From positions 54,163 through 118,162 of the forward strand of contig CAYMAZ010000004.1 of the NCBI GenBank assembly GCA_964388575.1: a stretch of DNA of 64,000 bases, read 5' to 3'. The stretch's first letter is position 1, and each line of letters starts with the position of its first letter. Made by a program: the position numbers and the translations under genes. This DNA comes from CAYMAZ01 sp964388575 (GTDB lineage: Bacteria; Bacteroidota; Bacteroidia; Bacteroidales; DTU049). Shown here in pieces: positions 46,032-54,853 of this stretch. The notes beneath the pieces were generated by a model. The model was given only the letters and a program-made list of their open reading frames with translations, made no database searches and was not told the origin of the DNA.

Positions 46032-47004
46032 AGATATTGAGACAAGGAACATATTGATTATTGGTGATGTAATGCTCGATGCCTATCTTTTTGGTAAAGT
46101 AGAAAGAATCAGCCCTGAAGCACCTGTTCCTGTTGTCTCTGTTACAAAAAGAGATAATCGTCCCGGAGGGGCTGCCAATGTGGCAATCAACATTAAGAGT
46201 CTTGGTGCTACACCTTACATTTGCAGTGTCATCGGAAATGATGAAAAGGGTGATCAGTTTATGAGGATTATGAAGGAACATGTTTTGCCAACTACAGGCT
46301 TGCTGAAAAATTCTTCAAGACTGACAACTACAAAATTCAGGATCATCGGGAATAACGTTCAGATGCTGAGAGTTGATGAAGAAACGACCGGAGAAATTCC
46401 TGAAGCATTGACAGAAGAGTTTCTTGATAAGATCAGGTCAATTTTGAATACTGTTGATATACATTGCATTATTTTTCAGGATTACGACAAAGGAGTCATA
46501 ACACCTTTGCTAATTAAAGAAATTGTGAAAATGGCAATTATTATGAAAATCCCTGTTGCAGTGGATCCGAAACTAAAAAATTTCAGTGATTACAAAAGTG
46601 TGACATTGTTTAAACCTAATCTCAAAGAGTTTAAAGAGGGTCTTAAAACAGATCAGTCTGTTGATGAACCAGAGGCACTTGCAGACTTAATGAAAAAATT
46701 CTGTAAAAAACAAAACATACAACAGATGATGGTTACACTTGGAGAAAGGGGAGTCCTGATGGTTGATCAGACATTGGAAGAAGAGATTCTTATACCGGCT
46801 TATTTGCGTCAGATTTCAGATGTGTCCGGTGCAGGAGATACAGTGATCAGTGTTGCATCTTTGTGTCTTTCTCTTGGAATGGACTACACATCGACAGCCA
46901 TACTGTCAAATCTTGCGGGAGGTTTGGTGTGTCAGTATGTTGGAGTTGTTCCTGTTGACAGAGATGAGTTTAGACGTGAAATTGAAAGACTGAAGATACT
47001 ATGA
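46009..47004 (+). CDS. RfaE1-type D-glycero-beta-D-manno-heptose-7-phosphate kinase
   Basis: PfkB/ribokinase-fold sugar kinase like the N-terminal half of HldE. ILIIGDVMLDAYLFGKVERISPEAPVPVV is highly characteristic. Further motifs are NRPGGAANVAINI, FQDYDKGVI, VAVDPKLKNF and DVSGAGDTVISVASL, the last holding the catalytic Asp. The length of 331 residues shows a single kinase domain without the fused nucleotidyltransferase. It supplies ADP-heptose for the LPS core. It overlaps pdxH by 4 bp (ATGA). Confidence 0.92.
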   Translation: MTTLHFFKDIETRNILIIGDVMLDAYLFGKVERISPEAPVPVVSVTKRDNRPGGAANVAINIKSLGATPYICSVIGNDEKGDQFMRIMKEHVLPTTGLLKNSSRLTTTKFRIIGNNVQMLRVDEETTGEIPEALTEEFLDKIRSILNTVDIHCIIFQDYDKGVITPLLIKEIVKMAIIMKIPVAVDPKLKNFSDYKSVTLFKPNLKEFKEGLKTDQSVDEPEALADLMKKFCKKQNIQQMMVTLGERGVLMVDQTLEEEILIPAYLRQISDVSGAGDTVISVASLCLSLGMDYTSTAILSNLAGGLVCQYVGVVPVDRDEFRREIERLKIL

Positions 47005-47654
47005 CGAATGATAGTCAAAGAATTGATCACATCCGAAGAGATTTCAAGAAATCTTCACTGAACAGAGAAAATCTTGAATCTGATCCTTATATGCAATTTG
47101 GGAAATGGTTTGAAGAAGCACTGAGTTTTTATGGTGAAGATTCAACTGCATTCATTCTATCAACTGCATCCGGAGAAGGGATTCCATCATCAAGAGTTGT
47201 TTTGCTGAAGTTTCACTCTGAACAAGGGTATATTTTTTTTACAAACTACAACAGTCATAAAGGCAGAGATATTAATCAGAACCCAAATGTCAGTATGCTC
47301 TTTTTCTGGCCTGAACTGGAACGACAGATCAGGATAGAAGGAAAGGTCAGGAAAACGTCAGAAGATATTTCAGATGAATATTTTTATTCCCGACCCTTTG
47401 AAAGTCGTCTGGCAGCGAAAATATCAAGGCAAAGTGAACCAGTAGATGAGTACGTAAATTTAAAAGAAGACTATGAATTTGCTTTAACAACATGTTGTCC
47501 TGCCGATGTAAAAAGACCTGCTCATTGGGGAGGTTATCTCATAACCCCCTTGTGTTATGAATTTTGGCAGGGTCGTCCCGGAAGAATGCATGACAGGTTT
47601 AAGTTTGAACAAACAGACAAAGGGGTATGGAAAATCACTCAGCTCCAACCCTGA
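47001..47654 (+). CDS. pdxH: pyridoxamine 5'-phosphate oxidase PdxH
   Basis: FMN enzyme that makes pyridoxal 5'-phosphate. Landmarks are SSRVVLLKFHSEQGYIFFTNYNSHKGRDI, the FMN-binding FFWPELERQIRIEGKV, SRQSEPV, and the C-terminal PAHWGGYLITPLCYEFWQGRPGRMHDR with the active-site RxH. The length of 217 residues is normal. It is coupled to the heptose kinase gene. Confidence 0.97.
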   Translation: MTNDSQRIDHIRRDFKKSSLNRENLESDPYMQFGKWFEEALSFYGEDSTAFILSTASGEGIPSSRVVLLKFHSEQGYIFFTNYNSHKGRDINQNPNVSMLFFWPELERQIRIEGKVRKTSEDISDEYFYSRPFESRLAAKISRQSEPVDEYVNLKEDYEFALTTCCPADVKRPAHWGGYLITPLCYEFWQGRPGRMHDRFKFEQTDKGVWKITQLQP

Positions 47655-47725
47655 TTTGGAATTACGATCCATATTCTGATTTCAGCCTGATGCATTGAAG
47701 TATATATTTTAAGATTGCAATTAAA

Positions 47726-48463
47726 ATGATGAATAATCAAACTGAAAAACCAATTAATGAAAATGTGTTAGCTGATGCAAAGGATGTGCAGAACATGTTT
47801 GATGATATTGCGCCTGATTATGACCGTCTGAACCATATCATGACATTCGGAATTGATCGTATCTGGCGAAGGAAGCTTGTTAGAATAATTGCGCCGCTCA
47901 CACACAAAAAAATTTTGGATATTGCAACCGGAACCGGTGATCTTGCATTTGATATACTAAAAAATAATCCTGCAAAAATTCATGGGATTGATTTTTCTGA
48001 GAAAATGATCAGGATTTGTAAACAAAAGGTCAAAAAAAACAAACTGGAGCATTCCTTTTTCTGTGAACATGCCGATGTGATGAAAATGCCATTTGAAAAT
48101 GATTCTTTTGATATCGTCACCATTGCATTTGGATTTCGAAATTTTAAAAATAAAGACAAAGCACTGAAGGAGATCGAAAGAGTGATCAAACCTGGAGGAA
48201 GTTTTGTTGTGCTCGAATTTTTCAACTCAGGTTTTGTCAGGAAGAACAAATTATTCAGATTTTATATGCGTAAAGTCTTACCTGGAATCGGCAGGTTGAT
48301 ATCAGGACATCCGTGGGCCTACAGATATCTTTTTGATTCAATTGAGAAATTTGAAAGTGAAGAAGAGTTTGTCCAACTGCTGAAGAATTATGGATTCACT
48401 GAGTTTTCTGTAAAGAAGCTCATGTTTGGCATGGCACATATAATTAAGTGTGAACGGCGATAA
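47726..48463 (+). CDS. menG: demethylmenaquinone methyltransferase (MenG/UbiE)
   Basis: SAM-dependent C-methyltransferase for the last step of menaquinone synthesis. The SAM motif is ILDIATGTGDLAFDI, and family signatures are FDDIAPDYDRLNHIMTFGID and IAFGFRNFKNKDKALKEI. The C-terminal FGMAHIIKCER is typical. The length is 245 residues. It lies 71 bp after pdxH, possibly in the same transcript, and is convergent with the tyrosine kinase gene. Confidence 0.95.
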   Translation: MMNNQTEKPINENVLADAKDVQNMFDDIAPDYDRLNHIMTFGIDRIWRRKLVRIIAPLTHKKILDIATGTGDLAFDILKNNPAKIHGIDFSEKMIRICKQKVKKNKLEHSFFCEHADVMKMPFENDSFDIVTIAFGFRNFKNKDKALKEIERVIKPGGSFVVLEFFNSGFVRKNKLFRFYMRKVLPGIGRLISGHPWAYRYLFDSIEKFESEEEFVQLLKNYGFTEFSVKKLMFGMAHIIKCERR

Positions 48464-48503
48464 CTTCTTTTTCACCACATTAATATTATTGATATTCAGT
48501 GAT

Positions 48504-50912
48504 TTATTTTTCTTTAGCATTTGAGCTGTAGTGATAATAATGATCACCACGCACTTTCATTTTGCTGTAATAGTAGTAGTAGTAATATTTTCGGCTTCTT
48601 CTTCTAAAATCATTGCAGATGATTGCGGGATTCTGTACGTGTAGTTTTGAGATGATATAATTAATTAGTCTGACATTTGGTTTGCGTGATACGTGATATC
48701 TTGTTACGAAAAGGTTGATGTCGGCACGGCGCACAATATATGCAGCATCAGCAATAATGCCGAGTGGTGAGGTGTCAAAGATCACAATTTCATAATGTTT
48801 GAGATGTTCGAAAATGCGTTCAACATTAACATCCGACAATAATTCGGCCGGATTGGGAGGAACCATTCCAGCATTAATGAAATCAAAATTTTCAACCTCA
48901 GAAGTATTGACAATTTCTTCCCATGAATTTCTGTGGCTCAGAAAACTACTTAACCCAATTTCCTTCTTAACGTTAAACAATTTTCCCAGGTCGGGTTTTC
49001 TGATATCTGAACTGATAAGGATCGTTTTCTTTCCTGCAAGGGCAAAAACATAGGCCAGATGGAAAGCACAGAAAGATTTTCCTTCTCCGGGGTGCATTGA
49101 CGTAATCGTAATGATTTTTTTTTCTTTATCAGCAACAAAGAAGTCAAGATTTGTTCTGATCACACGGAAACTTTCAGCAACGCCTCTGTCTATTGAACTG
49201 ATGTTCAGTTCTGTGCCTTCATAATGTAAAATGTTTCCAAGAATAGGGATATTTGTTAAGGCTTCTACGTCTGAGATATCTTTAACAGTATTCCTGATAA
49301 GGTCGAAAATAATAATCAACACTGCAGGAATCAGAATGCCAAGAACGAAGGCGATCATATAATTCTGAGTTGTTTTGGGACGAATCTTGCTCTCATAAAT
49401 GGCTGAATCAATTATTTTGTGGTCAGCGATGTTTGAGGCTTGTGAGATTGCAGCTTCAGCCCTTTTTTGCAAAAGAAAAGTATAAATCTGATCATTGACT
49501 GTAAACATTCTGTTTATGTTGATGAGTTGTCGTTCAGTCTGAGGAAGTTTTTGCAGTTCAGCCTGAACTTTGTTTATTTCTTTTTGCTTTTCACTCAGTA
49601 AAAATCTGGTATTGGTTAATATGTTTGTGACATTCTCGATGATGCTGCTTCGTGTAGCATCAATATTTATATTTATTTCATTCAAATAAGGATTTCTCGA
49701 TGTACTTGTTGCTTTAAGCTGTGCACGGGTTGCATATAATTTCGACAATTCTGTAATTAACTGAACCAGGAGCGGATCATTGATGCCAATGGAAGATGGA
49801 GCAATGACATCATAACCGGAGGTATCCGTTTTCACATAATCCAGTAAATACTCATAATAATCAGTATTAATTTTGAGGGTTGATTTCTCAAGTTCAAGAT
49901 TCTGGAGTTTTTGAAATACGGCATTGCCCTGAGTACTCAAATCGATGACTTTGTTCTCACTTCTGAAGTCTTCAAGGTCCTTTTCAATCACAGTCAATGT
50001 ATCTGTGATCCCTGAAAGTTGTTCATCAATGAACTCGATTGTTCGTTTTGCAATAAGGTTTTTTTCACTGAGTCCCAGATTGATATAGTTTACTGCAAGT
50101 TTGTCCAGATAATCCATGGCTCTTCTTGGTATGGCATCAACGATGGAAATCTTCAGAATTGTAGATTCTTTATTAATTGGTTCAACAGTAAGTCTTGAAC
50201 GGAAAGATCCGGCAATAGAGTTAACATCATTAAAAGTAATCACAAATTCTTCATTTACATTTTTGTCTGTGATTTCATGATCAGGAAAGACGCGAAATGT
50301 GAAATAGGGAGAAATAAAAAGTTCACCGAGATGAACCTCTGAAATGTATGTATGAGCATTGTCTGCAGGAAGAGTGATCATTTCACCTGTACTGTATTTA
50401 ATGGCTCTGACATCGGGGTTATGATTGAAGGAGATTCTGACTGCATCTTTGCTGATTATTTTAACCTTCATTTCATGATGCAACGCCTGAAAAATTGAAG
50501 TATCCGGAATAATGATGAAAGGACATGCTTTATATACATCTTTCTCTCTGTATTTTCCAAGTCTGTTATAGGAAATAAACAGTCCAAGATCCTGAACAGT
50601 GTTATAGTTCAGTTCCCGAGATTTTATTATACCCATCTCGTTATGCAGATTGACCTGTGATCCGAAAACATCAAGACTTGATACCAGATTTGAGGTTCTT
50701 CTCATTCCCTGATCTTCTTTAATCAGAATTGTTGTGTAGGCTCTGAATGCAGGTGTGGATAACTTGTTAAATGCATAGGCGGCAAAGAAGCATACAACCA
50801 GTGAAACAATAAACCATGGCCAGAAATTGAGTAATCTTTTAAAGAGTTTCTGAATGTCAATTATTTCTTCTTTTTGTGTGTTCTCAAAGGGAAGATTTCG
50901 TTCCTGACTCAT
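48504..50912 (-). CDS. polysaccharide biosynthesis tyrosine autokinase (Wzc/PtkA type)
   Basis: Inner-membrane chain-length regulator and BY-kinase. The N-terminal Wzz domain has a helix at about 34-52, a periplasmic coiled coil with LPQTERQLININRMF, and a second helix (NYMIAFVLGILIPAVLIIIF). The kinase has Walker A MHPGEGKS, Walker A' ILISSDIRKPDL and Walker B VIFDTSPLGI. The tail is very tyrosine-rich: seven consecutive Tyr, then HYYHYSS, the expected autophosphorylation cluster. The length is 802 residues. It follows the Wza-like gene by 9 bp. Confidence 0.95.
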   Translation of the reverse strand: MSQERNLPFENTQKEEIIDIQKLFKRLLNFWPWFIVSLVVCFFAAYAFNKLSTPAFRAYTTILIKEDQGMRRTSNLVSSLDVFGSQVNLHNEMGIIKSRELNYNTVQDLGLFISYNRLGKYREKDVYKACPFIIIPDTSIFQALHHEMKVKIISKDAVRISFNHNPDVRAIKYSTGEMITLPADNAHTYISEVHLGELFISPYFTFRVFPDHEITDKNVNEEFVITFNDVNSIAGSFRSRLTVEPINKESTILKISIVDAIPRRAMDYLDKLAVNYINLGLSEKNLIAKRTIEFIDEQLSGITDTLTVIEKDLEDFRSENKVIDLSTQGNAVFQKLQNLELEKSTLKINTDYYEYLLDYVKTDTSGYDVIAPSSIGINDPLLVQLITELSKLYATRAQLKATSTSRNPYLNEININIDATRSSIIENVTNILTNTRFLLSEKQKEINKVQAELQKLPQTERQLININRMFTVNDQIYTFLLQKRAEAAISQASNIADHKIIDSAIYESKIRPKTTQNYMIAFVLGILIPAVLIIIFDLIRNTVKDISDVEALTNIPILGNILHYEGTELNISSIDRGVAESFRVIRTNLDFFVADKEKKIITITSMHPGEGKSFCAFHLAYVFALAGKKTILISSDIRKPDLGKLFNVKKEIGLSSFLSHRNSWEEIVNTSEVENFDFINAGMVPPNPAELLSDVNVERIFEHLKHYEIVIFDTSPLGIIADAAYIVRRADINLFVTRYHVSRKPNVRLINYIISKLHVQNPAIICNDFRRRSRKYYYYYYYSKMKVRGDHYYHYSSNAKEK
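48566..48586 (-). repeat. tyrosine-codon tract (TAC/TAT x7) in the BY-kinase tail
   Basis: Seven Tyr codons in a row, including four perfect TAC units (48572-48583). It is a short in-frame triplet repeat. Confidence 0.9.
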
Positions 50913-50921
50913 TTGATTTGG

Positions 50922-51686
50922 TTATTTTTGAACAAAATTTAAGATCAAAAGGATGATGCTTATTGATGATAGTAATGTTGAGAATACGACAGGTACAGTA
51001 TTTGCTCCGAAAACTTTGGCTTTATGAGGCTCCACATAAATAATGTCATTTGGTAACAGATAAAAGTATTCGTTTGACACAAGGTTTTTGTCATTGAGAT
51101 TAATTTTATAAACCTCAAAAGAGCTGTTTGATTCTCTGAGTAGTGTGATTTGTCTTTTTCCGTATACATTAAGGTCTCCTGCAAGTGATATTGCCTCAAG
51201 TACATTCAGCCTTGGTTTTAAAACTTTATATGTTCCTGGTCTGTTGACTTCGCCAAGAATTGTGACCTGAAAACTCATCAATTTAACATCAACAACAGCA
51301 TCGAAAAAATATTCCTGAATTGTTTTTTCAATTTCTTTTGCAGCATGCTCAAGTGTAAGTCCTGCAACGTAAATTTTTCCGGCTAATGGTAAATTAACAT
51401 CTCCTGAATCGGAAACAACAAAACCGTAGAGATAGGCAGAGACTTCATTTGTTGTTGATGAGTTAATAGACCTGTTGGCACTGAATAACTGAGCAGCCCT
51501 TTCGTTGGCACTGTATACATTAATTGACAGTAAGTCGCCATGAGTCAAAACATATTCCGTTTTTTTTGACAGCTCTTTTGTTCCAGGCTCAATATCTCTC
51601 ATGTAAATGAGTTTCTTCTGTGGTGTACATGCAGACATCAGAATAATAATCAGAAGCCAGCCAAATATTGAATGATTCATTTTCAT
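50922..51686 (-). CDS. polysaccharide export outer-membrane lipoprotein (Wza-like)
   Basis: Outer-membrane export channel subunit. Signal peptide IFGWLLIIILMSAC with Cys20. The Poly_export domain has EYVLTHGDLLSINVYS and GFVVSDSGDVNLPLAGKIYVAGLTLEHA. An SLBB domain follows (VTILGEVNRPGTYKV), and a C-terminal helix spans the membrane (STLLSSISIILLILNF). The length is 254 residues. It is cotranscribed with the tyrosine kinase, its usual partner. Confidence 0.94.
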   Translation of the reverse strand: MKMNHSIFGWLLIIILMSACTPQKKLIYMRDIEPGTKELSKKTEYVLTHGDLLSINVYSANERAAQLFSANRSINSSTTNEVSAYLYGFVVSDSGDVNLPLAGKIYVAGLTLEHAAKEIEKTIQEYFFDAVVDVKLMSFQVTILGEVNRPGTYKVLKPRLNVLEAISLAGDLNVYGKRQITLLRESNSSFEVYKINLNDKNLVSNEYFYLLPNDIIYVEPHKAKVFGANTVPVVFSTLLSSISIILLILNFVQK

Positions 51687-51700
51687 AAATCAAATTTTTC

Positions 51701-51708
51701 CAAAATTA
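51701..51708 (-). promoter_or_regulatory. predicted -7 promoter box (TAATTTTG) of the Wza-Wzc operon
   Basis: TAATTTTG on the minus strand, 14 nt before the ATG at 51686. Confidence 0.45.
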
Positions 51709-52118
51709 CACATAAAAATTTTATGCACTGCTAAAATTCAGATTGTTTTCGATCTTGCATGAGTTTAAAATTAGTTAGTAAATTACAATTTCGTTTAAAA
51801 AAATTAACTTTTTTTTAAACATATTCAAATTTGTCCCTTTTAGAAAAACCTGTGGGAATTCATAAAAAAAAACATACATTTGCATTCATATTATTGGATT
51901 TTTTAATTGTTGTAAGTCTGATCGTTAGAATAATTGAATGGGACTGAAAGGACTGTGTCATGTTAAAAATATCTTCTGAACATAGCGGTTTGAGAGTGAT
52001 GATATGAATTTTGGGAAATCTAAAAAAGTTTTTGCAAAGATTCACAATAATATAATTCAATACGTTCCGGATGATTCGAACTGACTTGGTTTCAAATAAA
52101 TATTAAGAAAGGAAATGT
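51709..52118. other. divergent intergenic region of the polysaccharide locus with long plus-strand leader
   Basis: About 410 bp without a normal gene, between divergent export and synthesis genes. It has a TACATTTG box (51875-51882) and then a leader of about 230 nt. Two very short ORFs lie in the leader (15 codons from 51970-51972 upstream of it, and 27 codons at 52004-52084). No hairpin terminator or known riboswitch is recognised. Confidence 0.4.
51875..51882 (+). promoter_or_regulatory. predicted -7 promoter box (TACATTTG) of the polysaccharide synthesis run
   Basis: Exact TAnnTTTG match, about 236 nt before the first gene. No -33 TTTG at the usual distance. Confidence 0.4.
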
Positions 52119-52760
52119 ATGCCTAGGAAAATATATGAAATGGATGAATCAGAATTGTATTATGCTTATTTAAGTGAGTATGAAAGCAATAATTTGATCA
52201 AAAGGTATTTGTTTAAAAATTTTTATCACAGGATCAATCAGATTTTGAGGAGTGTTTTAACTTCATCTCATAATGTATTTGAAATTGGCTGTGGTCCGGG
52301 AGAATCTTCAGACAGAATTTCAAAGATGCTGTATCCTGAGAACGAGTTTATTGTCACTGACTATGATGTCAGACACATCAATATGATCAGAAAACTGAGA
52401 CCGCATCTCAATGCCCGGCAGGCTGATGTACTTTCTCTGACTGAAGAAGATAATGAATTTGATTTGGTTATTATGCTTGAGGTGCTTGAGCACATTTCTG
52501 ATTTTCATAGAGCACTTGAAGAAGTGTTCAGGGTGAGCAGGAGGTATGTGTTGATTTCTGTGCCCCGTGAACCGTTGTGGAGAATTTTGAATATGCTCAG
52601 GTTGCAATATTTGACAAAGTTCGGAAATACACCTGATCATAAAAATCACTGGTCAACAAGAAGTATCATTAAGCTATTAAATAAATACGGGAAAGTGGTC
52701 AAATGTCATCAACCGTTGCCCTGGTCTATCATGCTGGTTGAGAAAATTCAAAATAAATAA
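52119..52760 (+). CDS. class I SAM-dependent methyltransferase
   Basis: Methyltransferase_11-type fold: VFEIGCGPGESSDRI is the SAM glycine loop, FIVTDYDVRHINMIRKL the second strand, and LVIMLEVLEHISDFHRALEEVFRV the post-I/IV region. The length is 213 residues. A purine-rich GAAAGGAAA precedes the ATG. It is the first gene of the plus-strand polysaccharide run, so it probably methylates a glycan or lipid carrier. The target is unknown. Confidence 0.88.
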   Translation: MPRKIYEMDESELYYAYLSEYESNNLIKRYLFKNFYHRINQILRSVLTSSHNVFEIGCGPGESSDRISKMLYPENEFIVTDYDVRHINMIRKLRPHLNARQADVLSLTEEDNEFDLVIMLEVLEHISDFHRALEEVFRVSRRYVLISVPREPLWRILNMLRLQYLTKFGNTPDHKNHWSTRSIIKLLNKYGKVVKCHQPLPWSIMLVEKIQNK

Positions 52761-52783
52761 TTCAGGAAATAATTCAAACTCTT

Positions 52784-53893
52784 ATGATGAACAATAAATC
52801 TGTTGCAGTTGTCGTCCCGGCCTTTAATGAAGAGACACAAATCGGAATGGTCATTGAAGAAATGCCTGATTTTGTTGACAAGATAATCGTTGTCAATGAC
52901 TGTTCAAGTGACAGAACACAGGAAATTGTACGAAGTTATTTAGCTACTTCTCATAACCGGCGGAGTTATTGTCCTGACATCAGAAATCAGAAAATTGAAG
53001 GCCGTTATCAGAGAGCAAATCAGGTTTTGCAGGATATGATGCAAAAAGAGATACAGTATTTTAAGCCTTCTGAAGTTATAAATAACGATCCAGAGAATGA
53101 CCGGATCATTCTTATAAATCAATTGCAGAATGTAGGTGTTGGAGGCTCAATTGCAAGGGGATATAAGTGGTGTAAGGATCATGGAATTGACTGTACTGCG
53201 GTGATGGCCGGCGATGGACAAATGGATCCTGCAGAGCTGGAAAGCATTTGCCGGCCGGTAATTTCTGAAAATATTGACTACGTTAAAGGTAACAGGTTGA
53301 TTCATAAAAGTGCCAATTTAATTATTCCTAAAATCCGATTTTTTGGAAATTCAATATTATCAATTCTTACCAAACTTGCATCGGGCTATTGGCAGGTATC
53401 TGATACACAGTCAGGCTATACTGCTATTTCAAAAAAAGCACTAAACTCGATTGATCTTCATAAAATATACAAATCATATGGTATGCCTAATGACATGATG
53501 GTAAAACTCAATATTGCCATGTGTTCGTTGAAAGAAGTGGAAATAAAACCTGTGTATCAAATCGGAGAAAAATCAAAAATGAAAATAATGTTTGTTATTC
53601 CCAGAGTTTCATGGTTATTACTCCGGTCATTTTTTAAACGCATCTGGATAAAATACTTTTTCAGGGATTTTCATCCCCTTTTTATTTTATATAATCTTTC
53701 ATTTTTGTTGTTTTTCTTTAGCATTCCCTTTGCAATCAGAATCATTAAATATATGCTTTATGGTTCACCGATTGGAGACAAACCGATTTTAAATTCTATT
53801 ATGTTTATGTTTCTGATTGTCAGTTCGATGCAATCACTTCTGTTTGCCATGTGGATGGATATTCAGGACAATGAAAGACTTTACAAGTCATAA
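52784..53893 (+). CDS. glycosyltransferase family 2 (DPM/DPG synthase-like) with membrane tail
   Basis: GT-A fold. The donor site is VVVPAFNEETQIG with VVNDCSSDRT (residues 36-45), and the metal site is AVMAGDGQMDPAEL. Between them an insertion of about 65 residues precedes NVGVGGSIARGYKWC. Two helices near the C-terminus (about 300-360) anchor it. The motif SGYWQVSDTQSGYTAIS is typical of this EPS subgroup. The length is 369 residues. It probably charges a lipid carrier or extends the glycan. Confidence 0.9.
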   Translation: MMNNKSVAVVVPAFNEETQIGMVIEEMPDFVDKIIVVNDCSSDRTQEIVRSYLATSHNRRSYCPDIRNQKIEGRYQRANQVLQDMMQKEIQYFKPSEVINNDPENDRIILINQLQNVGVGGSIARGYKWCKDHGIDCTAVMAGDGQMDPAELESICRPVISENIDYVKGNRLIHKSANLIIPKIRFFGNSILSILTKLASGYWQVSDTQSGYTAISKKALNSIDLHKIYKSYGMPNDMMVKLNIAMCSLKEVEIKPVYQIGEKSKMKIMFVIPRVSWLLLRSFFKRIWIKYFFRDFHPLFILYNLSFLLFFFSIPFAIRIIKYMLYGSPIGDKPILNSIMFMFLIVSSMQSLLFAMWMDIQDNERLYKS

Positions 53894-53929
53894 GAGACAT
53901 TTTTTAAAGCAACTATCATTACTGAACGT

Positions 53930-54853
53930 TTGAATCAGATTGCCCTTTCATTTGATATTGAGGACTGGTATCACGGAGCTCCTGTTACCGGATCATCTTT
54001 TTCAGTTTTCAGAGATTTGAATGAGTTTGCTGAAAAACATGATTTGTCTGACAATGATTACATTACATCTGAAACTCTGAGAATTCTGGAAATTCTTAAA
54101 GAGAAAAATATCACAGCAACCTTTTTTGTTGTTGCAGATGTTGCACAACGATATCATGCAATCACTGAAGCATTGAAAAAAAGCAAACATGAAATTGGGT
54201 CTCATAGCCTGACGCATTCATCTGCGATTGATTCAAAAACAAAAATGGCAATTCAAACACCTGAAAGGTGGTTAAATGAACAAAAGGAAGCAAAAAAAAT
54301 ACTGGAAAACATTTTTGATAGAGAAATTATTGGTTTCCGTGCGCCAAATGCATATATCGCAAACTGGATGATTCCGTTGCTACGAGATCTGGGTTTCAGG
54401 TATGACTCGTCAATAGCTTATAACAGCTTATATAGTAAAACCAACGTCAGGCTTAATCGTATTCCTTCAATACCATATTGGTTGAACTCAGAAACATTAG
54501 GGAGTGAAAACCCTGACAGTCAACTGATGGAATTGCCATGGAGCAGGTTCAGAATTCCCGGAGGTATTGTAATGCCTGCAGGCGGAGCATTTTTTTTCCG
54601 GATTTTTGGTTACAGATACTTTAAAATGGTATTGAAAATTGCATTAAAACAGGGTGATAGTATGTTCTATATGCATCCGCTTGACATTTCAGTCAGAAAG
54701 TTTCCGTTGCAGAACTTCTCATCAAGACCGGGATACTGGATTGGGAAAGGGGAAAAAACAGAGAAACGTTTCATTCGTTTACTGGATGAATTCGAGGGTC
54801 GGTTTTGCTCATGTGCAGAAGTATATAAAAAACTTTCAAATGAGTTGGATTAG
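53930..54853 (+). CDS. polysaccharide deacetylase of NodB/DUF3473 type
   Basis: Cytoplasmic NodB-fold deacetylase. The N-terminal LSFDIEDWYHG has the catalytic and metal Asp residues, EIGSHSLTH the two metal His, and GFRAPNAYI the RxP motif. The C-terminal region (HPLDISVRKFP and following) matches DUF3473 of exosortase-system deacetylases. The length is 307 residues. The start is TTG at 53930; there is no in-frame ATG between the upstream stop and the conserved domain. Its 3' end overlaps the next gene by 14 bp. Confidence 0.88.
   Translation: MNQIALSFDIEDWYHGAPVTGSSFSVFRDLNEFAEKHDLSDNDYITSETLRILEILKEKNITATFFVVADVAQRYHAITEALKKSKHEIGSHSLTHSSAIDSKTKMAIQTPERWLNEQKEAKKILENIFDREIIGFRAPNAYIANWMIPLLRDLGFRYDSSIAYNSLYSKTNVRLNRIPSIPYWLNSETLGSENPDSQLMELPWSRFRIPGGIVMPAGGAFFFRIFGYRYFKMVLKIALKQGDSMFYMHPLDISVRKFPLQNFSSRPGYWIGKGEKTEKRFIRLLDEFEGRFCSCAEVYKKLSNELD

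Noticed and set aside
51709..52118. Invertible promoter of a capsule locus
   Set aside because: No pair of inverted repeats and no nearby recombinase gene was found.
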